From assembly GCF_000708715.2 (NCBI RefSeq), contig NZ_JENB01000040.1, positions 1-46,151 on the forward strand: DNA of 46,151 nucleotides, in the 5' to 3' direction. The notes under the pieces were generated by a model that had not been told where the DNA came from, did no database searches, and saw nothing but the letters and a program-made list of their open reading frames with translations. This stretch comes from Pseudomonas putida W15Oct28. GTDB lineage: Bacteria; Pseudomonadota; Gammaproteobacteria; Pseudomonadales; Pseudomonadaceae. This document shows, one piece after another, positions 8,404-15,925 of the stretch. Each line of letters starts with the position of its first letter. The first letter of the stretch is position 1. The translations under genes and the position numbers were made by a program.

Positions 8404-9657
8404 ATGTCCCGTGCTGTGTTCCGTGGGGCCACTTGTGGCCTGCTCTGCGGCTGGCTGCCTGTTGCCGGCGCCGCCGGTTTCGTCGATGACAGCAAGCTCA
8501 AGCTGCAACTGCGCAACGTCTACTTCAACGAGAATTTCCGCGACGAACAGGGCATGAGTGCGCGTGCTGCCGCCAGTGCCAAAAGCGAGCGGGTGGAGTG
8601 GGCACAGGGTTTTCTGCTGGACTATCAATCCGGATTCACCCCCGGCGCATTGGGCGTAGGGCTGGATGCCCTGGGGCTGGTGGGTGTCAGGCTGGACTCT
8701 GGCCGTGGGCGCAGCGGCACCGGGCTGCTGCCGGTGCATGACGACGGCCGTGCGGCGGACGAATTCGCCAGCGCCGGGGTAACGGCCAAGGCCCGCGTCG
8801 GGCAGACTGTGGTCAGGCACGGTACCTTGCTGCCGAAAACGCCGGTGCTGGTCTACAACGATGCACGGCTGTTGCCGCAGACGTACCAGGGCACGCAGCT
8901 GACCAGCACGGATATCGACGGGCTGACACTGGCGGCCGGGCACCTGGACCGCTTCAAGCAGCGTGATTCATCGGACAGCACCGGGCTGTACCTGGATGGG
9001 TACGCGGGGGGCAAGTCCGGTGACTTCAACTTCGCCGGTGCCGATTATGCCGTCAGCAAACAACTGCGCCTGAGCTACTTCCATGGCCAGCTTGAGCACT
9101 TCTACCGCCAGGACTTCGCCGGGCTGGTACATGACCTGCCGCTGGCCGGCGGGGTACTGACCACAGACTTGCGCTACTTCAAGAGCCGCGACAGCGGCGC
9201 CGCCCACGGTGGTGCCATCGACAACGACATGTTCAGCGGGCAGGTGGCCTATGCCCACTCCGGCCATACCCTCGGTGCCGGCTACCAGGTGCTCGATGGT
9301 GACGCCGGCTTGCCGTACATCAGTGGTGCGACCGTGTATTCGTTCAGCAACGTCGGCATCGGCAAGTTCATCGAGGAGAAAGAGAAAACCTGGATGGCCA
9401 GCTACGCGTACAACTTCGCTGCCACTGGTGTACCGGGTCTGACCTTCATGGCGCGATACCTGAGTGGCGATAATGGCCGTTCGGGAGGCGAGGGCATCAA
9501 AGAATGGGAGCGTGACGCCGAGATTGCCTACGTGGTGCAGGCCGGGCCACTGAAAGGGCTGGGCGTGAAGCTGCGCAACTATGTCTATCGTTCAGATTTC
9601 GCACGTGGCCGGGATAGCAATCGCCTGTATCTTACCTACGATATCGCCATTTGGTGA
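8404..9657 (+). CDS. OprD-family outer-membrane porin
   Basis: A 417-residue outer-membrane protein. A signal peptide is visible (MSRAVFRGATCGLLCGWLPV followed by a small-residue cleavage region, AGAAG), then FVDDSKLKLQLRNVYFNENF, the typical start of OprD family barrels. GWAQGFLLDYQSGF-like features (here EWAQGFLLDYQSGFTPG), GVRLDSG, and the closing strand RDSNRLYLTYDIAIW ending in an aromatic residue fit an 18-strand OprD barrel. OprD members take up basic amino acids (OccD) or carboxylates such as cis-aconitate (OpdH, OccK); linkage to CitMHS and a PrpF-like isomerase favours the carboxylate branch. The ATG at 8404 follows AAGAGTACCGACC; the frame is open 12 codons upstream, but only this start gives a clean signal peptide. 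Last gene of the module. Confidence 0.9.
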   Translation: MSRAVFRGATCGLLCGWLPVAGAAGFVDDSKLKLQLRNVYFNENFRDEQGMSARAAASAKSERVEWAQGFLLDYQSGFTPGALGVGLDALGLVGVRLDSGRGRSGTGLLPVHDDGRAADEFASAGVTAKARVGQTVVRHGTLLPKTPVLVYNDARLLPQTYQGTQLTSTDIDGLTLAAGHLDRFKQRDSSDSTGLYLDGYAGGKSGDFNFAGADYAVSKQLRLSYFHGQLEHFYRQDFAGLVHDLPLAGGVLTTDLRYFKSRDSGAAHGGAIDNDMFSGQVAYAHSGHTLGAGYQVLDGDAGLPYISGATVYSFSNVGIGKFIEEKEKTWMASYAYNFAATGVPGLTFMARYLSGDNGRSGGEGIKEWERDAEIAYVVQAGPLKGLGVKLRNYVYRSDFARGRDSNRLYLTYDIAIW

Positions 9658-9664
9658 TGGCGCA

Positions 9665-9685
9665 GGCCGGACGACATGTCCGGCC
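9665..9685. terminator. Hairpin between convergent porin and CsbD-like genes
   Basis: A perfect 8-bp stem, GGCCGGAC-GACAT-GTCCGGCC, in the 52-bp gap between two gene ends. It would work for either strand. No long T-tract follows, so it is a probable rather than a certain terminator. Confidence 0.55.
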
Positions 9686-9709
9686 CTGAACCGCCTGTTG
9701 CGCCCTGGG

Positions 9710-9958
9710 TCAACGGCGCAGCAAGCGAGAAATCACCAGTGTGACGGCGGCGGTGATGGCCAGCGCGGCGATCGGTTTTTCCTTGACGAACGAAGACACT
9801 GTGTCCAGGGCATCACCATAGGTCTTGGTCACCTGGCCTGCAGCCTGACGCGCATCGCCTTCGGCTTCCAGCGCCGGGTCTTCGACCAGCCGGCCGACAG
9901 CACTCTGCGCCTTGCCTGCAAGGTTCTCTGCAACACCTTCGATCTGTTCGCGTTTCAT
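9710..9958 (-). CDS. CsbD-family stress protein with C-terminal membrane helix
   Basis: An 82-residue protein. Residues 1-60 follow the CsbD pattern (MKREQIEGVAENLAGKAQSA, then VEDPALEAEGDARQAAGQV), small, charged and alanine-rich. Residues about 60-78 (PIAALAITAAVTLVISRLL) form a membrane helix ending in Arg-Arg, so the protein is probably tethered to the inner membrane. CsbD proteins are induced by general stress in several bacteria; their biochemical function is unknown. The start is preceded by AGGAAGGAACTAAG. It is convergent with the porin gene and has no partner in an operon. Confidence 0.85.
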   Translation of the reverse strand: MKREQIEGVAENLAGKAQSAVGRLVEDPALEAEGDARQAAGQVTKTYGDALDTVSSFVKEKPIAALAITAAVTLVISRLLRR

Positions 9959-10050
9959 GATGGCTTAGTTCCTTCCTGTGAGCGGCTAGGGTTAACAGCA
10001 CAGGCTTAGGGCGTTGCCAGGCCGCAATGGTTCCAAAAAGCTTGCACGCC

Positions 10051-10184
10051 CCTGTGGGAGCGGCCTTGCCGGGGCGCCGGACCGGTCGGAAAGGGCTGCA
10101 AAGCAGCCCCAGCAATCTCTGCATTTTGCTGAAATCAGGGGGCCGCTGTGCGGCCCTTTCGCGACACAAGGCCGCTCCCACAGG
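10051..10184. repeat. REPIN, family II (GTGGGAGCGGCCTTG type)
   Basis: The left arm CCTGTGGGAGCGGCCTTGCC and the right arm CACAAGGCCGCTCCCACAGG are complementary at the ends; nested palindromes GCTGCAAAGCAGC and GGCCGCTGTGCGGCC lie inside. The middle of the left arm (GGGGCGCCGGACCGGTCGGA) is shared with the copy at 14916-15050. Confidence 0.8.
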
Positions 10185-10203
10185 GACCTCGCAAGCCTGC
10201 AGG

Positions 10204-10659
10204 CTAGCGGGCCTTCTTCTCAAGGATGCGCGCCCCGGTACCTTCCTTGGCCAGCACATCCTCGGGGTTGCGCAGCGGGCAATCTTCCAGCGACAGGCAG
10301 CCACAACCAATGCAGTTGTCCAGGCTGTCACGCAACGCTTCCAGCGTGCGAATCCGGGCATTGAGGTCTTCGCGCCAGGCCGTGGACATCTCGCCCCATT
10401 GCGCCGCCGTAAGCTTGCTGTTGGGCGCATAACGGCTGAATGCCTGCTTGATTTCCTCCAGCGGAATACCCGTGCGCTGCGCCACTTTGATGATCGCCAG
10501 CGTGCGCAGCACCAGCGAGGGATAGCGGCGCTGGTTGCCTGCCGTACGGACGCTGGCGATCAGCCCCTTGGTTTCGTAGAAGTGCAGCGCAGACACCGCC
10601 ACGCCACTGCGTTTGGCCACTTCACCCACTGTGAGCATCCGCGTGTTGTCCGCTGCCAT
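10204..10659 (-). CDS. soxR: SoxR, redox-sensing MerR-family activator
   Basis: A 151-residue MerR-family protein. Residues 8-75 form the winged helix-turn-helix (LTVGEVAKRSGVAVSALHFY, then NQRRYPS), followed by a dimerisation helix. The [2Fe-2S] cluster motif CIGCGCLSLEDC is complete, with cysteines at 116, 119, 121 and 127. SoxR is activated when its cluster is oxidised, in Pseudomonas mainly by redox-cycling compounds such as phenazines and quinones. The start at 10659 is used because the frame further upstream (to 10716) runs through the SoxR box. The gene is divergent from an RND efflux pair and the binding site lies between them, so the pump is the likely target and autoregulation is plausible. 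Length agrees with E. coli SoxR (154). Confidence 0.95.
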   Translation of the reverse strand: MAADNTRMLTVGEVAKRSGVAVSALHFYETKGLIASVRTAGNQRRYPSLVLRTLAIIKVAQRTGIPLEEIKQAFSRYAPNSKLTAAQWGEMSTAWREDLNARIRTLEALRDSLDNCIGCGCLSLEDCPLRNPEDVLAKEGTGARILEKKAR

Positions 10660-10664
10660 GCCTG

Positions 10665-10695
10665 TTGACCTAAAGTTAAGTTGAGCTCTTATAGT
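10665..10695 (+). promoter_or_regulatory. SoxR box within a 19-bp-spacer promoter of the RND operon
   Basis: TTGACC (10665-10670) as -35 and TATAGT (10690-10695) as -10 are 19 bp apart, the over-long spacer typical of MerR-family-activated promoters. The spacer and -35 hold a dyad around CCTAAAGTTAAGTTGAG, very close to the SoxR box as I remember it (CCTCAAGTTAACTTGAGG). The promoter points at the membrane-fusion gene 48 bp downstream. Confidence 0.85.
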
Positions 10696-10743
10696 CCTGC
10701 CCGATCTTCCCCGCAACCGCTTTCCCCATGATCGGAGCTCTGC

Positions 10744-11841
10744 ATGAACAAACGCACGTTACTGGCCTGGGCCGGCGCTGTAGCCGGTGTGCTGGCCGCT
10801 GCCTATGCGCTGGTGGGTAGCGGCTCGCCGCCACCCGCTGCGGCGGCGTGGCCGGCGACCAAGGTGGCGCTGGCCACGGCCGAGCAGGTGCCGCTGGCGC
10901 GGCAGAACTTTGCTTCGGGGGAGCTGGAGTCGGTCAACCAGGTGCAGGTAGCGGCCGAGACGGCGGGGCGCATTACCCGCATTGCCTTCGAGTCGGGGCA
11001 GGCGGTAACGGCCGGGCAGTTGCTGGTGCAGCTCAACGACGCGCCGGAGCAAGCCCAGCGGGTGCAGTTGCGGGCGAAATTGCGAAACGCGCAAGTGGTG
11101 CTGCAGCGCAGCCGCAAGCTGCGGGCGATGAATGCCGTGTCGCAAGAGCTGCTGGACAACGCCGCCACTGCCGTGGATGTGGCCAGTGGTGAGCTGCAGC
11201 ATGTCGAGGCGCTGATCGCGCAGAAGGCCATTCGCGCACCGTTTGCCGGCAAGCTGGGCATTCGCCGGGTACATCAGGGCCAATACCTGGGCGCCGGCGA
11301 GGCCATCGTCAGCCTGGCTGACAGCAGCCAGTTGCATGTGAATTTTGCCCTGGGCGAGCAGGCCGCCCCCGAAGTGCACGTCGGGCAAGTGCTGGCACTG
11401 ACGGTGGACGCGGCGCGCGGGCAAGGCTTCCAGGCCCGGGTGGTGGCGGTCGACCCGGTGGTCAGCAAGGCGCGCCTGGTGCAGGTGCAGGCAGCCTTGC
11501 CGAACCCGGACGGGCAGTTGCAGCCGGGCATGTACGCCGCCGTAAGCCTGGATGCCGCGCAGCCGTCGACCGTGCTGGCCGTGCCGGAAACCGCGATCAC
11601 CTACACCGCTTATGGCCAGACTGTATTCGTTGCGACCCAGGACCCGGCGTATGGCACCCGGGTCAGCCGGGTACGGGTAACCACCGGTGAGCGCTGGCAG
11701 GGGCGGGTGGAGGTCACCTCCGGCCTGGCGCCCGGTGACCGGGTGGTGGTTTCCGGCCAGTTGAAGCTCAGCGACGGCATGCCGGTCGAGCCAGTCGCAC
11801 AGGACAGCCTGCAGGCCAGCCAGGGAGGGCGGCAGTCGTGA
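10744..11841 (+). CDS. RND efflux periplasmic adaptor (membrane fusion protein)
   Basis: A 365-residue adaptor of the RND class. An N-terminal signal/anchor (residues about 5-25, LLAWAGAVAGVLAAAYALVG) is followed by a barrel-sandwich half (VQVAAETAGRITRIAFESGQ, then GQLLVQLNDAPEQAQ), a helical hairpin (about 100-150), the second lipoyl half (IRAPFAGKLGIRRVHQGQYL) and beta-barrel and membrane-proximal domains to the end. It links the inner-membrane pump to an outer-membrane channel. It overlaps the pump gene by 4 bp and starts 48 bp after the SoxR-type promoter. Sizes of this pair (365 and 1027) are close to MexH and MexI of P. aeruginosa, whose operon is SoxR-controlled, but neither a mexG nor an opmD counterpart is adjacent. 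Confidence 0.92.
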   Translation: MNKRTLLAWAGAVAGVLAAAYALVGSGSPPPAAAAWPATKVALATAEQVPLARQNFASGELESVNQVQVAAETAGRITRIAFESGQAVTAGQLLVQLNDAPEQAQRVQLRAKLRNAQVVLQRSRKLRAMNAVSQELLDNAATAVDVASGELQHVEALIAQKAIRAPFAGKLGIRRVHQGQYLGAGEAIVSLADSSQLHVNFALGEQAAPEVHVGQVLALTVDAARGQGFQARVVAVDPVVSKARLVQVQAALPNPDGQLQPGMYAAVSLDAAQPSTVLAVPETAITYTAYGQTVFVATQDPAYGTRVSRVRVTTGERWQGRVEVTSGLAPGDRVVVSGQLKLSDGMPVEPVAQDSLQASQGGRQS

Positions 11842-14800
11842 AGTTTACCGATGTCTTCGTGCGCCGCCCGGTGCTGGCCCTGGTGGTCAGTAGCCTGATC
11901 ATCCTGATGGGGCTGTTTGCCATGGGCAAGTTGCCGATCCGTCAGTACCCGTTGCTGGCAAGCTCGACCATTACCATCAGCACCGAGTACCCCGGTGCCT
12001 CCGCCGAGCTGATGCAGGGCTTCGTGACCCAGCCGATTACCCAGGCGGTGTCGTCGGTGGAGGGCATCGACTACCTGTCCTCGTCGTCGCAGCAGGGGCG
12101 CAGCCTGATTACCTTGCGCATGGTGCTCAACCGCGATTCGACCCAGGCGCTGGCCGAGACCATGGCCAAGGTCAACCAGGTGCGCTATCGCCTACCGGAA
12201 AAGGCCTACGACCCGGTGGTGGAGCTGTCGGCAGGCGATTCCACCGCCGTGGCCTACGTGGGTTTTGCCAGCGACAGCCTGTCGATCCCGGAGCTGAGCG
12301 ATTACCTGTCGCGGGTGGTGGAGCCACAGTTCTCCGGCATCGACGGCGTCGCCAAGGTGCAGTCGTTCGGCGGGCAGCGCCTGGCCATGCGCCTGTGGCT
12401 GGACAGTGAACAGATGGCCGGGCGCGGGGTGACGGCAGCGGACGTGGCGCAGGCGGTGCGGGCCAACAACTACCAGGCGACGCCGGGGCAGGTGCGCGGG
12501 CAGTATGTGCTGGCCGATATCCAGGTGGACACCGACCTCACTCGCGTCGAGGACTTCCGTGAACTGATCGTCCGCAACGATGGCACCGACCTGGTACGCC
12601 TGCGCGATGTCGGCACTGTCGAGCTGAGCGCGGCGGCCACCCAGACCAGCGCCACCATGGACGGCAAACCGGCCGTGCACCTGGGGCTGTTCCCCACGCC
12701 GACCGGCAACCCGCTGGTGATCGTCGAGGGCATTCGCCAGCTGCTGCCGCAAATCCAGCAGACCCTGCCGCCCGGTGTGAAGGTGGCGTTGGCCTATGAG
12801 ACTGCGCGCTTCATCGATGCTTCGATCCAAGAGGTGCTGCGCACCCTGGTGGAGGCGATGTTGATCGTGGTGCTGGTGATCTGGCTGTGCCTGGGTTCGC
12901 TGCGCAGCGTGCTGATCGCGGTGGTGGCCATTCCGCTGTCGATGCTCGGTGCCGCGGGCCTGATGCTGCTGTTTGGCTTCAGCCTCAACCTGCTGACCCT
13001 GTTGGCGATGGTGCTGGCCATCGGCCTGGTGGTGGACGATGCCATCGTGGTGGTGGAGAACGTGCACCGGCATATCGAGGAGGGCAAGTCGCCGGTTGCT
13101 GCGGCATTGGCCGGGGCGCGGGAAATCGCCGGGCCGGTCATTGCCATGACCCTGACCCTGGCAGCGGTGTATGCGCCGATCGGGCTGATGGGCGGGCTGA
13201 CCGGCACGCTGTTCCGCGAATTTGCCCTGACCTTGGCGGGGGCGGTGATCGTGTCCGGCATTGTGGCGCTGACCTTGTCGCCGGTGATGAGCTCGTTGCT
13301 GTTGCAACCCGGGCAGCAGCATGGCGCGATGGCCAACATGGCCGATCGGTTGTTTGCTGCGTTGACCGGGGCCTATGGGCGGGTGCTGGCCTACTCCCTG
13401 GCGCATCGCTGGATCAGCGCGGGTGTGGCGCTGCTGGTGTGCCTGAGCCTGCCCTGGCTTTACCTGCTGCCCCAACGCGAGCTGGCGCCGCCCGAGGACC
13501 AGGCGGCGGTGCTGACCGCCATCAAGTCGCCGCAGCATGCCAGCCTCGAATATGCCGAACACTTTGCGCTGAAGCTGGATCAGGTGATGAAGTCCATCGG
13601 CGAAACCACCGACACCTGGATCATCAACGGCACCGACGGCCCGGCCGCCAGTTTCGGGGGGATCAACCTCAGCGCCTGGCAGGCGCGCGAGCGCTCTGCC
13701 GCACAGGTGCAGGCGCAGTTGCAGCAGGCCGTGGCGGATATCGAAGGCAGCAGCATCTTCGCCTTCCAGGTCGCTGCGCTGCCGGGCTCCAGTGGCGGCC
13801 TGCCGGTGCAGATGGTGCTGCGCAGCGCCCAGGATTACCCCGAGCTGTACCAGACCATGGAAGTGCTCAAGCAACGCGCCCGCGACAGCGGCCTGTTTGC
13901 CGTGGTGGACAGCGACCTCGACTACAACAACCCGGTGGTCAAGGTGCGCGTCGACCGGGCCAAGGCGGCCAGCCTGGGCATCAGCATGCAGGCCATTGGG
14001 GAGTCGCTGGGTGTGCTGGTGGGTGAGCAGTACCTCAACCGCTTTGCCCTGTTCGGGCGTTCCTATGACGTGATCCCGCAGAGTATCCAGGACCAGCGCC
14101 TGACGCCTGCGGCGCTGAACCGCCAGTATGTGCGCGCCGAAGATGGCAGCCTGGTGCCGCTGGCCACGGTGGTGCACCTGGATATCGAAGTGGCGCCCAA
14201 CCGCCTGTTGCAGTTCGATCAGCAGAACGCCAGTACCCTGCAGGCGATCCCGGCGCCGGGTGTGTCGATGGGCAATGCCGTGGCATTTCTCGAACAGCTC
14301 GCCGCCGAACTGCCGCCGGGCTTCAGCCACGACTGGCAATCGGAATCGCGCCAGTATGTGCAGGAGGGCTTTGCCTTGATGTGGGCGTTTCTCGCTGCCC
14401 TGGTGGTGATCTACCTGGTGCTGGCGGCGCAGTACGAAAGCCTGGTCGACCCACTGATAATTCTGGTGACCGTGCCGCTGTCGATCTGCGGTGCGCTGCT
14501 GCCGCTGGCGCTGGGCTGGGCCACGCTGAACATCTACACGCAAATTGGCCTGGTGACGCTGATCGGCCTGATCAGCAAGCACGGCATCCTGATGGTGGAG
14601 TTCGCCAACGAGATCCAGGTGCGCGACAACCTCGACCGTGCCGCCGCCATTGTCCGTGCCGCGCAGATACGTTTGCGGCCGGTGCTGATGACCACCGCGG
14701 CGATGACCTTCGGCGTACTGCCGCTGCTGTTTGCCAGCGGCGCGGGGGCCAACAGCCGCTTTGGACTGGGGGTGGTGATCGTGTGCGGGATGCTGGTGGG

Positions 14801-14921
14801 GACCTTGTTTACCCTGTTCGTGCTGCCGACGATCTATGGGTGGCTGGCGCGGGACCACAGGGTGACCACGGTGCGCACGCGGCAATTGATCGATGCCGAA
14901 AGGCAACTCAGAACCCTGTAG
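11838..14921 (+). CDS. RND multidrug efflux permease (HAE1 type)
   Basis: A 1027-residue inner-membrane proton antiporter. It starts FTDVFVRRPVLALVVSSLII, the usual RND N terminus with the first membrane helix. The proton-relay residues are present: the Asp pair at about 400-401 in helix 4 (GLVVDDAIVVVEN) and a Lys at about 914 in helix 10 (LISKHGILMVEF). Two large periplasmic loops (about 35-330 and 555-865) carry the porter and funnel domains, including ALAYETARFIDASIQEVL before helix 2. It pumps hydrophobic or amphipathic drugs and redox-active metabolites; the actual substrate cannot be read. It is translationally coupled to the adaptor and followed by a REPIN. No outer-membrane channel gene follows, so it probably borrows a TolC/OprM-type channel encoded elsewhere. 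Confidence 0.95.
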   Translation: MKFTDVFVRRPVLALVVSSLIILMGLFAMGKLPIRQYPLLASSTITISTEYPGASAELMQGFVTQPITQAVSSVEGIDYLSSSSQQGRSLITLRMVLNRDSTQALAETMAKVNQVRYRLPEKAYDPVVELSAGDSTAVAYVGFASDSLSIPELSDYLSRVVEPQFSGIDGVAKVQSFGGQRLAMRLWLDSEQMAGRGVTAADVAQAVRANNYQATPGQVRGQYVLADIQVDTDLTRVEDFRELIVRNDGTDLVRLRDVGTVELSAAATQTSATMDGKPAVHLGLFPTPTGNPLVIVEGIRQLLPQIQQTLPPGVKVALAYETARFIDASIQEVLRTLVEAMLIVVLVIWLCLGSLRSVLIAVVAIPLSMLGAAGLMLLFGFSLNLLTLLAMVLAIGLVVDDAIVVVENVHRHIEEGKSPVAAALAGAREIAGPVIAMTLTLAAVYAPIGLMGGLTGTLFREFALTLAGAVIVSGIVALTLSPVMSSLLLQPGQQHGAMANMADRLFAALTGAYGRVLAYSLAHRWISAGVALLVCLSLPWLYLLPQRELAPPEDQAAVLTAIKSPQHASLEYAEHFALKLDQVMKSIGETTDTWIINGTDGPAASFGGINLSAWQARERSAAQVQAQLQQAVADIEGSSIFAFQVAALPGSSGGLPVQMVLRSAQDYPELYQTMEVLKQRARDSGLFAVVDSDLDYNNPVVKVRVDRAKAASLGISMQAIGESLGVLVGEQYLNRFALFGRSYDVIPQSIQDQRLTPAALNRQYVRAEDGSLVPLATVVHLDIEVAPNRLLQFDQQNASTLQAIPAPGVSMGNAVAFLEQLAAELPPGFSHDWQSESRQYVQEGFALMWAFLAALVVIYLVLAAQYESLVDPLIILVTVPLSICGALLPLALGWATLNIYTQIGLVTLIGLISKHGILMVEFANEIQVRDNLDRAAAIVRAAQIRLRPVLMTTAAMTFGVLPLLFASGAGANSRFGLGVVIVCGMLVGTLFTLFVLPTIYGWLARDHRVTTVRTRQLIDAERQLRTL

Positions 14922-15050
14922 GAGCGGCCTTGCCGGGGCGCCGGACCGGTCGGAAAGGGCCGCAAAGCGGCCCCTCGATTGTTGCCTTGATGCTGAAACC
15001 CTGGGGCCGCTTTGCGGCCCTTTCGCGACACAAGGCCGCTCCTACAGGGG
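14916..15050. repeat. REPIN, family II, overlapping the RND stop region
   Basis: The left arm CTGTAGGAGCGGCCTTGCCG begins at the last codons of the pump gene (the stop ends at 14921) and is mirrored by CAAGGCCGCTCCTACAG near 15030-15047. The inner palindromes GGGCCGCAAAGCGGCCC and GGGGCCGCTTTGCGGCCC are strong hairpins that could also limit read-through between the convergent pump and GntR genes. Confidence 0.85.
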
Positions 15051-15069
15051 GGCGTGCGGCCTGGGCGGG

Positions 15070-15834
15070 TCAGGCGGGTGAGCGATCCCGGCGCATCTGG
15101 GTCACCAGGGTAAAGCGGTCATCCGGGTGCACGGTCTCGGAAACGGCCATCAAATCACCATTTTCCTCGCGGTAATGGCGGATGATCTTCAACCCCGGTG
15201 AACCCGCCTCGGCCTTCAGCGCCTTGGCCATCTCTACCGTCAGCAGCACTGCCCGCACCTGCTGGTCGACCACCGCGATTGCCCGGCCAAAGTGTTGCTC
15301 GATCAGCCCGGCAATCAGCTGGTCGGGGTGCTCGCGCGCCCGTTCGATGACCTCGGCATAGTCGCGCTGCGCGTACACATCGGTCCAGCACAGCGGCGCG
15401 GCATTGTGCAGGCGGTCGACGCGGATGCTCGACACGCAAAAGTAGTGTTCCCCTGGTACCAACCCCAGCCGCGCCGCCTCGCTCAGGTCGGCGACGAAGT
15501 GGCGCACGTCCTGGATTTCCCGCTGCTGGGTTTCGGCCAGGTGCGCCAGGTCGGCCACGCTGGCCAGCGACTGCGAGTAGCCGCCGCGCGGGCTGCTGGC
15601 CTCTACCCGGGTGCCCACGCGCTTGCGCCGCGACACCAGCCCCTGGTTGAGCAGCTGGTTGATCGCGGCGCGCACCGTGTGCCGGCTCACATCGTAAAGG
15701 TCGCACAGCTCGAACTCGGTCGGCAGCAGGCTGCCCACCGGGTAGCGGCCATTGGCGATGCCTTCCATCAAGTCCTTTGCCACGGTGGTGTAGCGCGTCG
15801 GGTTCATACCTTTGGTCTGTCTCGCAAATTTCAT
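15070..15834 (-). CDS. GntR-family (HutC/UTRA) transcriptional regulator
   Basis: A 254-residue regulator. The GntR winged helix-turn-helix spans about residues 12-80, with LLPTEFELCDLYDVSRHTVR. The UTRA ligand-binding domain covers about 95-245 (including VSSIRVDRLHNAAPLCWTDV and the closing GLKIIRHYREENGDLMAVSE). HutC-type regulators usually repress and are released by a pathway metabolite. Two starts are possible: 15834 (used; MKFARQTKG) and 15807 (MNPTRYTTV); neither has an ideal ribosome site. It is divergent from the lyase gene with 91 bp between starts, and clear inverted repeats lie in that gap. The likely inducer is the lyase substrate or product, an inference from context. Confidence 0.9.
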   Translation of the reverse strand: MKFARQTKGMNPTRYTTVAKDLMEGIANGRYPVGSLLPTEFELCDLYDVSRHTVRAAINQLLNQGLVSRRKRVGTRVEASSPRGGYSQSLASVADLAHLAETQQREIQDVRHFVADLSEAARLGLVPGEHYFCVSSIRVDRLHNAAPLCWTDVYAQRDYAEVIERAREHPDQLIAGLIEQHFGRAIAVVDQQVRAVLLTVEMAKALKAEAGSPGLKIIRHYREENGDLMAVSETVHPDDRFTLVTQMRRDRSPA

Positions 15835-15867
15835 CGGTTGACAGTGTAACAGCGGTGGGGCAAGAAT

Positions 15868-15894
15868 TATGTACGGACATAAACAATATGTCCG
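15868..15894. promoter_or_regulatory. Candidate GntR operator with three ACATA/TATGT half-sites
   Basis: A perfect inverted repeat CGGACATA (15874-15881), spacer AACAA, TATGTCCG (15887-15894). A further TATGT at 15868-15872 forms a second overlapping dyad with the same central ACATA. It sits between the divergent GntR and lyase starts, 32 bp upstream of the lyase ATG, where a bound repressor would block transcription. Confidence 0.7.
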
Positions 15895-15925
15895 GTCAAA
15901 AAATAACATTTCAGGATCCCTGCCC

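Noticed and set aside
12192..14906. 904-codon open frame opposite the RND permease
   Set aside because: Antisense shadow: His/Gln/Arg-rich with no hydrophobic or catalytic pattern.
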